A stretch of DNA of 64,000 nucleotides. Origin: Pseudoalteromonas sp. 3D05. GTDB lineage: Bacteria; Pseudomonadota; Gammaproteobacteria; Enterobacterales; Alteromonadaceae. The translations under genes were made by a program, and so were the position numbers. Every line of letters begins with the position of its first letter. Position 1 is the first letter of the stretch. The notes under the pieces were generated by a model that was given only the letters and a program-made list of their open reading frames with translations, was not told the DNA's origin and did not search any database. Of this stretch, positions 1 to 9,535 are shown in pieces. The stretch covers positions 49,962 to 113,961 of the forward strand of contig NZ_PDUS01000013.1 in assembly GCF_002723455.1 (NCBI RefSeq). The letters are read 5' to 3'.

Positions 1-139
1 CACTTCATGAATGTTTGTTTTACGAGCGCTTGTTAATTTGAATGAAATATTTCTGTAATATTGGAGTGTTCTAATGCGCCCTGAAACAAAAACGTCATCA
101 AAATGCCACAATCGGCAAGACAACAATTGAGATTTAATC

Positions 140-1279
140 ATGAGTGAATCAAAGCAGAACACGCTATTAATTAAAACACTTAACTGGGCAGCCATTGCCT
201 TTTTAGTTTATTTAGTACTGGTTGCCGTAGGTACAGTCAGTGGTGGTTTTAAGTTAGCGTCAGGTGGTACTCAAGGCGCACAAGAAATTTTTGCGTTTGC
301 AACTAACCCGTTTATCGCTTTATTACTAGGTGCTTTAGCAACCGCTTTAGTACAATCGTCTTCTACTGTAACGTCAGTCATCGTTGGACTTGTGGCAGGT
401 GGTTTACCTTTAAGTATTGCTATCCCAATGATAATGGGTGCAAACATTGGTACAACCATAACAAATACTTTGGTATCAATTGGTCATATTCGCTCAAAAG
501 ATGAATTTCAGCGTGCATTTGCAGCATCAACAGTTCATGACTTTTTTAACTTGTTCGCGGTTGCTATCTTCTTACCGCTTGAAATCATGTTTGGTTTATT
601 ACAAAAGCTTTCAGCCATGTTGTCGCATTTGTTTGTAGGTGACGCTGACTTATCATTAAAGAGCTATAACTTCGTAAAACCTTTAGTGAAACCTGCTGTG
701 GGTGTAATAAAAGACGCATTTAGCTTCTTAGATACAAAAATGTTAGGCGCAGCAATGGTCGTTGCGGGTATCTGTTTAATCTTATTTGCAGTAACAACGT
801 TAGGTAAGCTTCTTAAAAAGGCACTTGTTGGTAAGGCAAAAGATATCTTACATGGCGCGATAGGTCGTGGCCCAGTCGCGGGTATTACATCAGGTGCGGC
901 TGTAACGGTTATGGTGCAATCGTCATCAACAACAACAAGCTTGATGATTCCACTTGCAGGGAGTGGTGTATTTACTACGCGCCAAATTTATCCGTTCACC
1001 TTGGGTGCAAATATTGGTACAACTATTACTGCTTTATTAGCTGCAACATCTATAACTGGCCCAATGGCTGAAGTGGCGCTAACTATCGCACTTGTGCATG
1101 TTATGTTTAATGTGTTTGCTGTAGCGCTTATTTACGGTATTCCAGTATTGCGTGAGATTCCAATTAAACTAGCTGAGAAGCTGGCTGAGGTAGGCACTAA
1201 AAATAAATCGGCAGCACTGGGCTATGTGTTGGGTTCGTTCTTTGTAGTACCTGGTTTAATTGTGTTAGCAGTGCGTTAG
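140..1279 (+). CDS. Na/Pi cotransporter family protein
   Basis: Polytopic inner-membrane protein of the Na/Pi-cotransporter II (NptA) family, expected to take up phosphate with sodium. The 379 residues hold two inverted halves, each with the QSSS motif (residues 72-75 and 260-263) followed by a GANIGTT motif (about 100-106 and 289-295), which is the family hallmark. There is no PhoU-like C-terminal domain, so this is the short form. The ATG is preceded by a GAGA-type ribosome-binding site. It is monocistronic: a strong hairpin follows and the next gene is convergent. Family assignment is confident; the substrate is inferred. Confidence 0.9.
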   Translation: MSESKQNTLLIKTLNWAAIAFLVYLVLVAVGTVSGGFKLASGGTQGAQEIFAFATNPFIALLLGALATALVQSSSTVTSVIVGLVAGGLPLSIAIPMIMGANIGTTITNTLVSIGHIRSKDEFQRAFAASTVHDFFNLFAVAIFLPLEIMFGLLQKLSAMLSHLFVGDADLSLKSYNFVKPLVKPAVGVIKDAFSFLDTKMLGAAMVVAGICLILFAVTTLGKLLKKALVGKAKDILHGAIGRGPVAGITSGAAVTVMVQSSSTTTSLMIPLAGSGVFTTRQIYPFTLGANIGTTITALLAATSITGPMAEVALTIALVHVMFNVFAVALIYGIPVLREIPIKLAEKLAEVGTKNKSAALGYVLGSFFVVPGLIVLAVR

Positions 1280-1300
1280 ACAAATCATATAAATGATAAG

Positions 1301-1336
1301 AATGCGCTATATGGTTATTCATATAGCGCATTTTTT
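1301..1336 (+). terminator. Rho-independent terminator after the Na/Pi transporter
   Basis: A 13-bp perfect stem (AATGCGCTATATG and its complement) with a 6-nt loop is followed by a T run. It lies 22 bp after the transporter stop and just before the convergent MFS gene. Confidence 0.85.
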
Positions 1337-1338
1337 AT

Positions 1339-2556
1339 TTAAGGGTTTTGTAGTGTGTGCTTCATCGTAATATTGCGGCCCCCGAGATAGCCAAAGATAG
1401 CGCAGAGTGCACTTGCTAAAGCACACAACCATAAGGTGGTTGCCCAATTGCCAAAATAACTATGTAATGACCCAGCAATAAGAGGGCCTGCAGCTGCTAG
1501 CAAGTAGCCTAAACATTGCGCCATGCCAGACAGTGAAGTTGCTTGATCTGTATCGTGGGTTCGTAAACTAATAAACGACAACCCGAGAATGAAGCAAGCA
1601 CCTGAGCAAAACCCTAATGTAATAGTCCACAGCGCAGCAAACTCTGGAAAATAAAGTAGTCCAAGTGAGCATGTTGCGGCTATTGATGCTAATAAGCTAG
1701 TTAAAATACGTTGATCGTTTAGCTTTGCCAGTAGTGGGATTAATATAATACCAGGGATTGCGGAAGCTATCTGAAATGACCCCTGTAGAGCACCTGCATA
1801 CTGGTTTGAGTGGCCTGCTTCAAGCAAAATGCTTGGTAACCAGCCAATCATAATGTAGGTAAAAAATGAGTTTAAGCCCAGTAGTAATGTAATCTGCCAC
1901 GCGAGCGCCTCTTGCCATACTTTGTTGTTATGAACACTCGCCAATAAATCTTTTGTGGGCTTAGTGTGAGACTTTAATTGGGGTAACCAAATAATAATGC
2001 TAATTAGAGTGAGTAGCCCATAACAGGCTAGTGCAATTTGCCAACCAATATTTTTATATTCAGCTAAGGGAATAATTAATGCTGAGTAACAGCCACCAAA
2101 AATCCCCATTGCCAATACATAAGTAGATGTCATCACTGCCACTTTATGCGGGAAATCACGTTTAATTAAGCTCGGTAGCAGCACATTACCTATCGCAATA
2201 CCAATTCCAATAATAGCAGTACCTAAATACAGCATTGTGACAGAGTCAATTAACCGTGATGCCAGGCCAAAACCGATTAGAATGAGTGCAATAAATAATG
2301 AGCTTTCTAAGCCTTGTTTTTTAGCGAGGTTTGCAGCCACAGGACTGGCCAGTGCGAAAGCAATTAACGGTAGCGTTGTTAGCATACCGGCTTGTGAGGG
2401 GGTTAAGCTAAAGCTAAAACTAATATGTTCAAGTACAGGAGCAAGCCCAGTAACAGGAGCACGTAGGTTGGCGGCAATAAAGATAATGCCTAAAATTAAA
2501 ATAGCAGAAGAAAAAGCACTACGTTTAATGAGAGTCGAATTCAAAATCAAAGTCAT
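1339..2556 (-). CDS. MFS transporter, CynX/NimT-like
   Basis: Twelve-helix major facilitator of the CynX/NimT type (cyanate or 2-nitroimidazole transporter-like). The sequence NLRAPVTGLAPVLEHI near the N-terminus and the GIGNVLLPSLIKRDFP segment are characteristic of this family. The ATG at 2556 is preferred over a TTG three codons upstream; neither has a clear Shine-Dalgarno. It converges on the Na/Pi transporter and shares the terminator region. The substrate is unknown. No cyanase or other cyanate gene is nearby, so a general efflux role is as likely as cyanate transport. Confidence 0.8.
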   Translation of the reverse strand: MTLILNSTLIKRSAFSSAILILGIIFIAANLRAPVTGLAPVLEHISFSFSLTPSQAGMLTTLPLIAFALASPVAANLAKKQGLESSLFIALILIGFGLASRLIDSVTMLYLGTAIIGIGIAIGNVLLPSLIKRDFPHKVAVMTSTYVLAMGIFGGCYSALIIPLAEYKNIGWQIALACYGLLTLISIIIWLPQLKSHTKPTKDLLASVHNNKVWQEALAWQITLLLGLNSFFTYIMIGWLPSILLEAGHSNQYAGALQGSFQIASAIPGIILIPLLAKLNDQRILTSLLASIAATCSLGLLYFPEFAALWTITLGFCSGACFILGLSFISLRTHDTDQATSLSGMAQCLGYLLAAAGPLIAGSLHSYFGNWATTLWLCALASALCAIFGYLGGRNITMKHTLQNP

Positions 2557-2818
2557 CAATAACAAATAGGGGAGGCTATTATAACCACACGGCTTTAGGC
2601 TGAGTAATTTAATTGATTAAACGTGACAATCATTAATAGTAGCTTTAACCGTATCGACCTTGGCTATCATGGCCCAATAAGGTGCTAAATGTGGCTTGAA
2701 TTATGGATTATAAAAAGTCAGCTCGCGTGCTGTTCGAAAGTGCACCTATACTTTAAGTGCACTTGTAAGAGCAATATAAAACCAGTGCTAAAACACGCAA
2801 ACTAAAAAGGTGTATTTA

Positions 2819-4873
2819 TTACCATGCGTAACTTGCTGAAAACATGAAGTTACGTTCTCTGCCTGGAAAGTAACGGTCTCCACTGAAGCCAGTGTAATCG
2901 GCACGTTCTGCGTAGTTGGTGTTGGTTAGGTTGTTAATTCGCGCGGTAAGTTTTAATTGTTTAGAGAGCTGCCATGCACTGCGTAAATTGAGTAAATTAT
3001 GGCCATCATAGCTGTGAAGATTTTCAGGGTCGGTAAAATAGTCACTAACATGATGCCATTCAATCGAAGCTAATGTGTTATCAGTGATTTGCCAGCTTGC
3101 TTGGAAGTTGGCGATATTACGAGGTGCTGTGTCTACGTCATTTCCATTAATGTTTACACCGGATAAAACACGGTCATAGTCATATGTGTGCTGTGCATGG
3201 CTTGCTGCAAGGCTAAGCTGTATAGATTGATTAAGCTGATAGTCTAGCTCTAATTCAATACCGCGGTGCTGGGTTTGCCCATCATTAATTGTAAAAAAGT
3301 CACTGTCGCGGAAAATGACGTTTTCTTTATCCATAGCGTAGGCAGACACTACATAGTGTAATTGTTGATATTGTCCTTTGAAGCCTAGCTCAAGGTTGTT
3401 TGCTGTTTCAGATTTTAAATCAGCCACTTGTTGCTCACGCTGTAACTGATAAAGCTCGGCTGCTTGTGGGGCTCGATAGCCGCGCGAGAGGTTTGCGTAA
3501 AAATAGTTATCTGCACTTAGTTGGTAACTCAAGCCCAATTTGGGTGATGTATTGGTGAAGGTATTTTCATCACTGGGTGGGCGAGAGTAACGACATCCCC
3601 CAAACCCACATTCGCTGCCATCTTCGGCGGTACGTCCAGTAAACATTTTATTGGTATAGTCGTAATTGAGTCGTTCAAAGCGAGCACCTAGGCTGACATT
3701 AAGTTGTTGCCATTGCCAATCAAGACTAATAAATGGCGCAATCAGCGTGCTATTTACGTCGTAATCGTAATGTTTGCCTTGCGGCACTGTCGCAACTAAA
3801 AATGCAGAGCCTTGGGTTGGCTTATCTTGATATTGTAGATAGTCAGCACGAGTATATTCGCTGTCTAAGCCTAAATTAACAGTCAGTTCATCCGAGTAGA
3901 CATGTTGCCAAAGTGACTGTACGCCAAAGCCATTTTGGCTATTTTCTTCAAGCGGTGTACCTGGTAAAAAGTGCTTGAAAAAGGTCATGCTTTGCCTGCG
4001 CATATAGGGGGTCAGGGTGATCCTATCTTTTTCGGTTTGCCACTGCGCTTTTGACCAAACTCGAAAAGAACGCGCTTTTCTGAATGCATCAGGGTTAAAG
4101 TTTTGCTGAGCTATTTGGTCATCTTTATAGCTTTCAAAGCCAGTTATAAAGCCCGCTGTTTGCTGGTCTAAATGGGTATAACTCAACCCTGTATTAATCG
4201 AAAAATCTTCATTTAGATAACGGTGACGTAGGTTGAGTTTTTCTTGATCTACACTTTCATCATCACGGTAACCGGTATCGCGCGTTACACTGGCGTTGAT
4301 CCCAACCCCTTGATCACCAAGGTCCTTCCCGCTTCGCAGTTTTAAACGGCTGTAACCATAAGAGCCTAAATCAACCCCCAGTAACTGTTCATCGTAAGTG
4401 GTATCTGGCGTGATGACATTGATAACACCATGCACAGCATTTGAACCATAAAGGGCTGAACCTGGACCTTTTAAAACCTCAATACGATCTGCCATTTCCG
4501 TGTGGGCTTCAAATAACTCGTTAATATTACAAAAACCAGCCGCACGCAGTGGAATGCCATCTTCAGCGGTCAAAATACCGCCACAGGCGCCCGCGCCAGA
4601 TAGCACTGGGGAGCGCAGTGCAGGCAGGTATTCTTGGCCATTACCATGCTGTAAATTTGCGCCAGCGATTTGTTTTAATACTTGTTCAATGTGGGTGGGG
4701 GCAATTAAATCCAGTTCTGCTTGGGTGATGCTGCTGACAACTAAAGGGAGAGGATCGGCATTTACTTGCGAGCGAGATGCTGTTGTCGTGATGCGTTCAA
4801 TATCGTTTTGGTTTGCAAAAGAATCACATACTGTTGTAAAAGCTAGCGTTAAACCTAGTACTCGAAAAAGCAT
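2819..4873 (-). CDS. TonB-dependent outer-membrane receptor
   Basis: Outer-membrane beta-barrel receptor of 684 residues with a signal peptide (about 1-20, cleavage near SFA-NQ), a TonB-box-like segment DIERITTT, and a plug domain ending in a segment with VLKGPGSALYGSNAVHGVINVIT. The barrel ends in an aromatic residue (SASYAW), as usual for outer-membrane insertion. The plug contains a two-cysteine stretch (GACGGILTAEDGIPL and AAGFCN) that recurs in a subgroup of marine receptors. Ligand specificity (siderophore, metal or other) cannot be told from the sequence. The start has a good AAGGG ribosome site. The gene downstream on the same strand is a small lipoprotein. Confidence 0.88.
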   Translation of the reverse strand: MLFRVLGLTLAFTTVCDSFANQNDIERITTTASRSQVNADPLPLVVSSITQAELDLIAPTHIEQVLKQIAGANLQHGNGQEYLPALRSPVLSGAGACGGILTAEDGIPLRAAGFCNINELFEAHTEMADRIEVLKGPGSALYGSNAVHGVINVITPDTTYDEQLLGVDLGSYGYSRLKLRSGKDLGDQGVGINASVTRDTGYRDDESVDQEKLNLRHRYLNEDFSINTGLSYTHLDQQTAGFITGFESYKDDQIAQQNFNPDAFRKARSFRVWSKAQWQTEKDRITLTPYMRRQSMTFFKHFLPGTPLEENSQNGFGVQSLWQHVYSDELTVNLGLDSEYTRADYLQYQDKPTQGSAFLVATVPQGKHYDYDVNSTLIAPFISLDWQWQQLNVSLGARFERLNYDYTNKMFTGRTAEDGSECGFGGCRYSRPPSDENTFTNTSPKLGLSYQLSADNYFYANLSRGYRAPQAAELYQLQREQQVADLKSETANNLELGFKGQYQQLHYVVSAYAMDKENVIFRDSDFFTINDGQTQHRGIELELDYQLNQSIQLSLAASHAQHTYDYDRVLSGVNINGNDVDTAPRNIANFQASWQITDNTLASIEWHHVSDYFTDPENLHSYDGHNLLNLRSAWQLSKQLKLTARINNLTNTNYAERADYTGFSGDRYFPGRERNFMFSASYAW

Positions 4874-4938
4874 ATAAGCCCTTTATCTAATCTGATTCAA
4901 AAGGGCAGAATATAGCCTTTTAGACGAATGCTAAAACT

Positions 4939-5793
4939 TTAGCGATGAACGACGTTTGATGCATTTTTGCAAAAGCGGGTTTGTTGGCGGTATTTTAAAA
5001 TTAAACCACCAGCAAGAAGCGCTAATAGCCAAAAAACACTGCCTGAACTCGTGCCATTTTTATGGTTTACGTTTGCTATTTTCTCTTCTTTTACTCGGCT
5101 TTTAAATGAGCCAAGTTCAGCATCTAAATTTACTATCATGTCATCCACGGCTAAATTAAAGCTGCTGTTTGATTGATTGTTTAAGGTATCGTCAATACCG
5201 ACGGCCGTACTACGCTGATCAACCTTATTAATACCCGGTGCGCGAAACAGCATTTTTTTACTTTTCACATCAAAAACAGCGGTATCGACAAACGTTTGAA
5301 CCGTATTTTCATTACCAGGAATAACATACAAGCCAACAATGGTCAGATACAAAAAGGCGGCATTGTTTTCCAGTGTTTGCGATACTTGGTCGTATGAAAC
5401 CAATGCCATTATATCTACATCATATAACCGAGATACTTGATCAAGGGTTGTGAACCCCTGACCTCCTTTTAAATAACTACTGGGAATAACCTCAATGCGG
5501 TCGATATAGTCGTATTGTAAAAACTGTTTTTTTACTTTTTCAAGCAACGCAATTTCTTCATTACTACGGATACCTGCATCGTTTTGATTGGGAATAAATG
5601 CAATACCGACAGTGGCAGGTAAATTAAGCGTTGGTATACTTGGTTGATGAGCTTGACGACTTTGTTCATTAGGATATAGAAAATCCACCAAACTACTAGA
5701 GCGTGTTTCTTGATTCGCATTTTGGCTGAGCATAGTACTGCAGCCTGCCAAAGATACGATAACGAATACTAAAATCAGTTCGAGCGTTTTCAT
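4939..5793 (-). CDS. Putative rhombotarget lipoprotein (GlyGly-CTERM-like tail)
   Basis: Predicted lipoprotein of 284 residues. The ATG at 5793 is chosen because it gives a short signal peptide ending in the lipobox LAGC and has an AGAG ribosome site; an in-frame upstream extension is unlikely. The C-terminus shows SSGSVFWLLALLAGGLIL followed by KYRQQ, which resembles a GlyGly-CTERM sorting tail (Ser/Gly, hydrophobic helix, basic cluster) processed by rhombosortase. A family called rhombotarget lipoprotein is known to have this layout, and I assign it there from memory. About 14 extra residues follow the basic cluster, which is unusual. No rhombosortase gene is visible in the window. The function is unknown. 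Confidence 0.65.
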   Translation of the reverse strand: MKTLELILVFVIVSLAGCSTMLSQNANQETRSSSLVDFLYPNEQSRQAHQPSIPTLNLPATVGIAFIPNQNDAGIRSNEEIALLEKVKKQFLQYDYIDRIEVIPSSYLKGGQGFTTLDQVSRLYDVDIMALVSYDQVSQTLENNAAFLYLTIVGLYVIPGNENTVQTFVDTAVFDVKSKKMLFRAPGINKVDQRSTAVGIDDTLNNQSNSSFNLAVDDMIVNLDAELGSFKSRVKEEKIANVNHKNGTSSGSVFWLLALLAGGLILKYRQQTRFCKNASNVVHR

Positions 5794-5859
5794 ATTATTC
5801 TCTATTATTATGTGATCCGATGAGTTTGAACAGCAAATGACCAAAAAGTTCTGTCATGG

Positions 5860-7437
5860 TTACTTAAATGTCAGTGTTGCTGTTATTGTCGTTTGTTTTA
5901 CAAACACTTCATCATGGCTAACTAAAATAACACTACCAATAAAATCGGCAAGGCTTTTAGCAAGGTGTCGCTTATTATCTAGATCCAAATGGTTGTCGGG
6001 TTCATCAAGGAGCAATAAATGACTGCAGGCATTTTGTTTAGCTATCAGCATCGCTAATTGCATTTTCTCACCCCCGCTTAACTGAGCGACCTGACGATAA
6101 ACGTCGTCCCCTTTGAATCCTTGGTTTGCCAGTACGCTTCGTATTACTTGCTGCTCAAGGCCGCAATGCAGCTGAACTGCATCCATTAAACTTTGTGAGG
6201 GAATTAAAAAAGAACATTGTTGATCAATATAAAGTACCTGACTGTTCAGATGAATAGCTGGATTAATACGCGTTTGCGCTGAATCATTTATAGCCTTTAA
6301 TAGCGTTGATTTGCCAGAGCCATTAGGGCCATCTATATGTAGTTTGTTACCACTGAGTACCTGTAATGTTATGGGGGTGTTGCGGTTTATTTGTGCTGAG
6401 CATAGTTTGTCAATGAACAGTAGGCGTTTATTACTGGTCGATTGAGTGAATGTTAGGTTGCTTTCAATCTTGTGGGGTTGTTGTTGCCTAAGGACTTGGT
6501 GCTGCTGGGCGAGGGCATTGAGCTTTGTCGATGCTAAGCGCTCATTAGCGCCTTTACGTGCTTGTGCTTTATTTTTATTAAAATCGAGCATGACTTTAGC
6601 TTGGCTAGCACTACGGCGGTGCTTATTGCCTTGTGCGGCTCGTTGTTGTGCTTTTTCATGGTTAATTTGAGTTTGTTGTTGATGTTTTTTTTGCTCTTTT
6701 GCTAAGTGATTTATTTGTTTTTTCAGCGCGGTTTGCTGTAATTCTTTTTGCTGGCAAAAATGGGTGAAGTTGCCTGTTTCGTAGTGGTAGCCTCGACTGT
6801 TCAATTCAATAATAGCATCACTGTGTTCAAGTAACTGGCTGTCATGGCTAACAATAATTACTTGCCCTCTAAATGTATGTAACTGTGATATTAACCACAG
6901 CTTTGCTACACGGTCTAAATGATTGCTAGGTTCATCTAAGATTAAAAGATCTGGCTTAGCAGCTAATGCGCAATAGAGTGTTAAGCAACGTTGTTGCCCT
7001 GGGCTTAATTGAGTAATTGGGGTGTTGATGGGAGCATTAATACCTATGCTTGATAGCTGTTGCTGGTAATATTGATCACATAACCAATCGTCGCCTACTA
7101 ACGCAAAGTCCGCTTCAGCAATACTTCCATGTGTAATACGTGCAAGAGCCGCCAGTTTTTTATCTATTCCTAACTGTTGAGCAATGGTGTTTGAGGCGCC
7201 TTGTACATAGTGATCACTTAATTGCTGTGATACAAATAAACGTGTGCCATTAAACTCAACATGTCCCGTACTAGGTTGTAGTTGGTTTGCTAAAATATTT
7301 ACCAAAATTGATTTTCCACTGCCATTAGCACCAATAATCGCGGTGATTTTTTTATTGATTGAAAAGTTAAGCTGTTTAAATTGTACATGGCCATCAGGGT
7401 GTTGATAGCTTAAATTATGGATTTGTAATGACTGCAT
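5860..7437 (-). CDS. ABC-F family ATPase
   Basis: Soluble duplicated ABC ATPase with no membrane segments, so a member of the ABC-F group (translation factors and ribosome-protection proteins) rather than a transporter subunit. The first Walker A is GANGSGKS (36-43), the signature LSPGQ (144-148), and Walker B LLILDEP precedes SNHLD. The second half has GPNGSGKS, LSGGEK and LLLLDEPDNHLD. Between them lies a Gln/Lys/Ala-rich linker (about 220-320) where ABC-F proteins carry the tRNA-interacting helices. At 525 residues it is of typical size. The first signature is the degenerate LSPGQ form. The exact subfamily (Uup-like, YheS-like or resistance type) is not determined. Confidence 0.88.
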   Translation of the reverse strand: MQSLQIHNLSYQHPDGHVQFKQLNFSINKKITAIIGANGSGKSILVNILANQLQPSTGHVEFNGTRLFVSQQLSDHYVQGASNTIAQQLGIDKKLAALARITHGSIAEADFALVGDDWLCDQYYQQQLSSIGINAPINTPITQLSPGQQRCLTLYCALAAKPDLLILDEPSNHLDRVAKLWLISQLHTFRGQVIIVSHDSQLLEHSDAIIELNSRGYHYETGNFTHFCQQKELQQTALKKQINHLAKEQKKHQQQTQINHEKAQQRAAQGNKHRRSASQAKVMLDFNKNKAQARKGANERLASTKLNALAQQHQVLRQQQPHKIESNLTFTQSTSNKRLLFIDKLCSAQINRNTPITLQVLSGNKLHIDGPNGSGKSTLLKAINDSAQTRINPAIHLNSQVLYIDQQCSFLIPSQSLMDAVQLHCGLEQQVIRSVLANQGFKGDDVYRQVAQLSGGEKMQLAMLIAKQNACSHLLLLDEPDNHLDLDNKRHLAKSLADFIGSVILVSHDEVFVKQTTITATLTFK

Positions 7438-7901
7438 AATGCCTCTGATATGAGCAGGGCATGGCGCGCAAAGCTATGAAACTAACTATGGTTCGTTAAG
7501 TCGATAACGAGAAATATGACGAATTTTGCGCCCACTAACCCTGTAAATTCAAATAAATAAAACGAATTTCAACAGATGTTAGTTATTCATCGTAGCGCAA
7601 ACTCCAATAAGGTAAGTGAGTTAATAATATACAATTATGCTGTGGTTTGTAAGGCTGTTTTTACTATTTTTGTTTTACGGCAATAAGTTTAAAAGTGACA
7701 CATAACTTGTTACTTCAAGCGTATGTGAGCGCATACTATCATTAAAGGCTTTGTAATTTATTTCATCTTTGGTTCAGGCTTACTTGTTAGTCTTCATTAA
7801 ATAGTCTCTGTTATAGTCAATTGATGGATTATTTACATTACTTCATAACGTATTCATTAATTATTGCTATTGTTTAAATGAACTAAGTAGGGAGTAAAAT
7901 T
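7438..7901. other. Divergent intergenic region
   Basis: This is a 464-bp AT-rich stretch between the ABC-F gene (leftward) and the small exported protein gene (rightward). I see no open frame, tRNA, clear terminator or strong palindrome in it. It should contain the promoters of both flanking genes. Confidence 0.5.
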
Positions 7902-8234
7902 ATGAAAGCACTTTTAGCTATGACTATAGTTGGGTTAGCATTAATCAGCAGCCCTGTTTTTGCAAAAAATGATCATCAAAACAAAGGCAAGAGTAAAGGC
8001 AAAGGAAGCTTACCACCGGGGTTGCAAAAGAAAGTTGATAATGGTGGTCAATTGCCTCCTGGCTGGCAGAAAAAGCTTCACAAAGGTGATATATTAGATG
8101 ACTCTATTTATCGTCATGGTCGTGTAGTAAAGCCGATAGACCGTGATGGTCGTATTACTATTGAGGTTGACGATTCCATTATTCATATGGTTCACGATAC
8201 TCGAGAGATTTTATCAATTTTAAGTCGTTATTAA
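7902..8234 (+). CDS. Small exported protein with PPG(L/W)QKK repeats
   Basis: Periplasmic protein of 110 residues with a clear signal peptide (MKALLAMTIVGLALISSPVFA, cleaved before KND). The mature N-terminus is very basic (KNDHQNKGKSKGKGS). Two short repeats follow, LPPGLQKK and LPPGWQKK, and then a compact domain ending in HDTREILSIL. The PPG repeat with a basic stretch resembles RcnB or CigR-type periplasmic proteins, but the match is only by motif. A strong GGGAG ribosome site precedes the ATG. The next gene starts 14 bp downstream, so the two are probably co-transcribed. Function unknown. Confidence 0.75.
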   Translation: MKALLAMTIVGLALISSPVFAKNDHQNKGKSKGKGSLPPGLQKKVDNGGQLPPGWQKKLHKGDILDDSIYRHGRVVKPIDRDGRITIEVDDSIIHMVHDTREILSILSRY

Positions 8235-8248
8235 TGAGGGATCATTGA

Positions 8249-9346
8249 ATGCTGATTGCATTAGTATGTTTACTGAGTGTGTTCTTGATAGTGACACTTT
8301 TACCTATGTCATACAGCCAGCACTATTTAATTCGTAGTTGCGATTTTATTCGGTTACAGGTTTTTTATTTTGCATTAGCTGGGCTACTTTTAGCGGGGTA
8401 TTTTGCTTTAAGTGAGCTATCGCCTTTGGTTTTGTTGTCCTTAATAATGGCGAGTGTTATTTTGCTTATTCAAGGTAAGTGGATATTCCCGTACACATGG
8501 CTCGCAAAAAAAGAGGTGGCTCATAGCCCCTCAGGAAGTGAACATAGTGTTCGTATTATGTCGGCGAACGTGTTGATGTCGAACACTCGCTATCAAGATT
8601 TAATCGATTTAGTGAACGAGAACCAACCAGATTTACTGATCACGCTTGAGTCGGATAGTAAATGGCAACAACATTTATCAGTACTTGAAAAAGACTACCC
8701 TCATACAATATTCTGTCCAAAAGATAATCGCTACGGCATGCATCTATACAGTAAATATAAAATAAAAAAACAACAAGTATGTGAGTTAGTAGAGAGTGAT
8801 ATTCCCTCAATTCATATTTTATTTGAGACTGCTGAAGGTCTTGAAGTGCAAGGTCATTTTATTCATCCTGCCCCGCCGAGTCCTACAGAAGAAGATACTT
8901 CTAGGCCTCGAGATACCGAACTTATTTTACTGGCCAAAGCTTTAAAGAATAACAAACGTCCAACTATTGTTGCTGGCGATTTGAATGATGTTGCTTGGTC
9001 AAGAAGTACCCGTTTGTTTATGGAGATCAGTGACTTTTTAGACCCACGTAAAGGGAGAGGTTTTTTTAATACTTTTCATGCTGGGTATTTCTTTATGCGC
9101 TGGCCGCTTGATCATTTATTTCATAGTCATGGTTTTACGGTTAAGCGGATTAAGCGATTGGCAAAGTACGGCTCAGATCATTTTGCACTACTAACTGAGT
9201 TAGTGCATGAACCCGCTAATAGTAATCAGCAGTTAGATGATGAAATGAACATTCAACAAGCTGTGGATGAACTGCAAATGGATAATACGTCATATAAGTC
9301 AGTTCCAACATTTGATGACGACATAAATAAAGCCCAGCTTAAATAA
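8249..9346 (+). CDS. Membrane-anchored endonuclease/exonuclease/phosphatase family protein
   Basis: This 365-residue protein has two to three N-terminal membrane helices (about 1-85) and a C-terminal EEP (DNase I-like) domain. Visible family motifs are the ANVLMSN start, QPDLLITLES with its metal-binding Glu, VAGDLNDVAWS, and the terminal GSDHFALL with the Asp-His pair. The acidic tail (about 325-365) is low in complexity and probably disordered. The domain should face the periplasm. Substrate (lipid phosphate, nucleic acid or other) is unknown. It follows the small exported protein with a GAGGG ribosome site, suggesting an operon. Confidence 0.82.
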   Translation: MLIALVCLLSVFLIVTLLPMSYSQHYLIRSCDFIRLQVFYFALAGLLLAGYFALSELSPLVLLSLIMASVILLIQGKWIFPYTWLAKKEVAHSPSGSEHSVRIMSANVLMSNTRYQDLIDLVNENQPDLLITLESDSKWQQHLSVLEKDYPHTIFCPKDNRYGMHLYSKYKIKKQQVCELVESDIPSIHILFETAEGLEVQGHFIHPAPPSPTEEDTSRPRDTELILLAKALKNNKRPTIVAGDLNDVAWSRSTRLFMEISDFLDPRKGRGFFNTFHAGYFFMRWPLDHLFHSHGFTVKRIKRLAKYGSDHFALLTELVHEPANSNQQLDDEMNIQQAVDELQMDNTSYKSVPTFDDDINKAQLK

Positions 9347-9447
9347 CCTGAACTCTGGATAATAAATCTATCTCCAGCGGAGACTAATAAATATATTTGT
9401 GATTTAATATCAATGCATTATTACATCTCTTAACCAGAGCTCAGGTT
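9345..9447. repeat. Imperfect long-loop inverted repeat
   Basis: AACCTGAACTCTGG at 9345-9358 is mirrored by CCAGAGCTCAGGTT at 9434-9447 with one mismatch, leaving a loop of about 75 nt. The left arm overlaps the stop codon of the EEP gene. It could be part of a 3'-UTR structure; no function is known. Confidence 0.55.
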
Positions 9448-9492
9448 AAATAAGTTAAACCAATAATGAATTTATCACTTTGCTTTAAGCAT

Positions 9493-9520
9493 AAAAAAAG
9501 GGCCGAGGAGCCCTTTTTTT
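9493..9520. terminator. Bidirectional terminator
   Basis: A run of A, a GGGC/GCCC stem and a run of T form a symmetric hairpin that can terminate both the EEP gene (plus) and the convergent dehydrogenase gene (minus). Confidence 0.85.
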
Positions 9521-9535
9521 AATTATAACTTTGCT

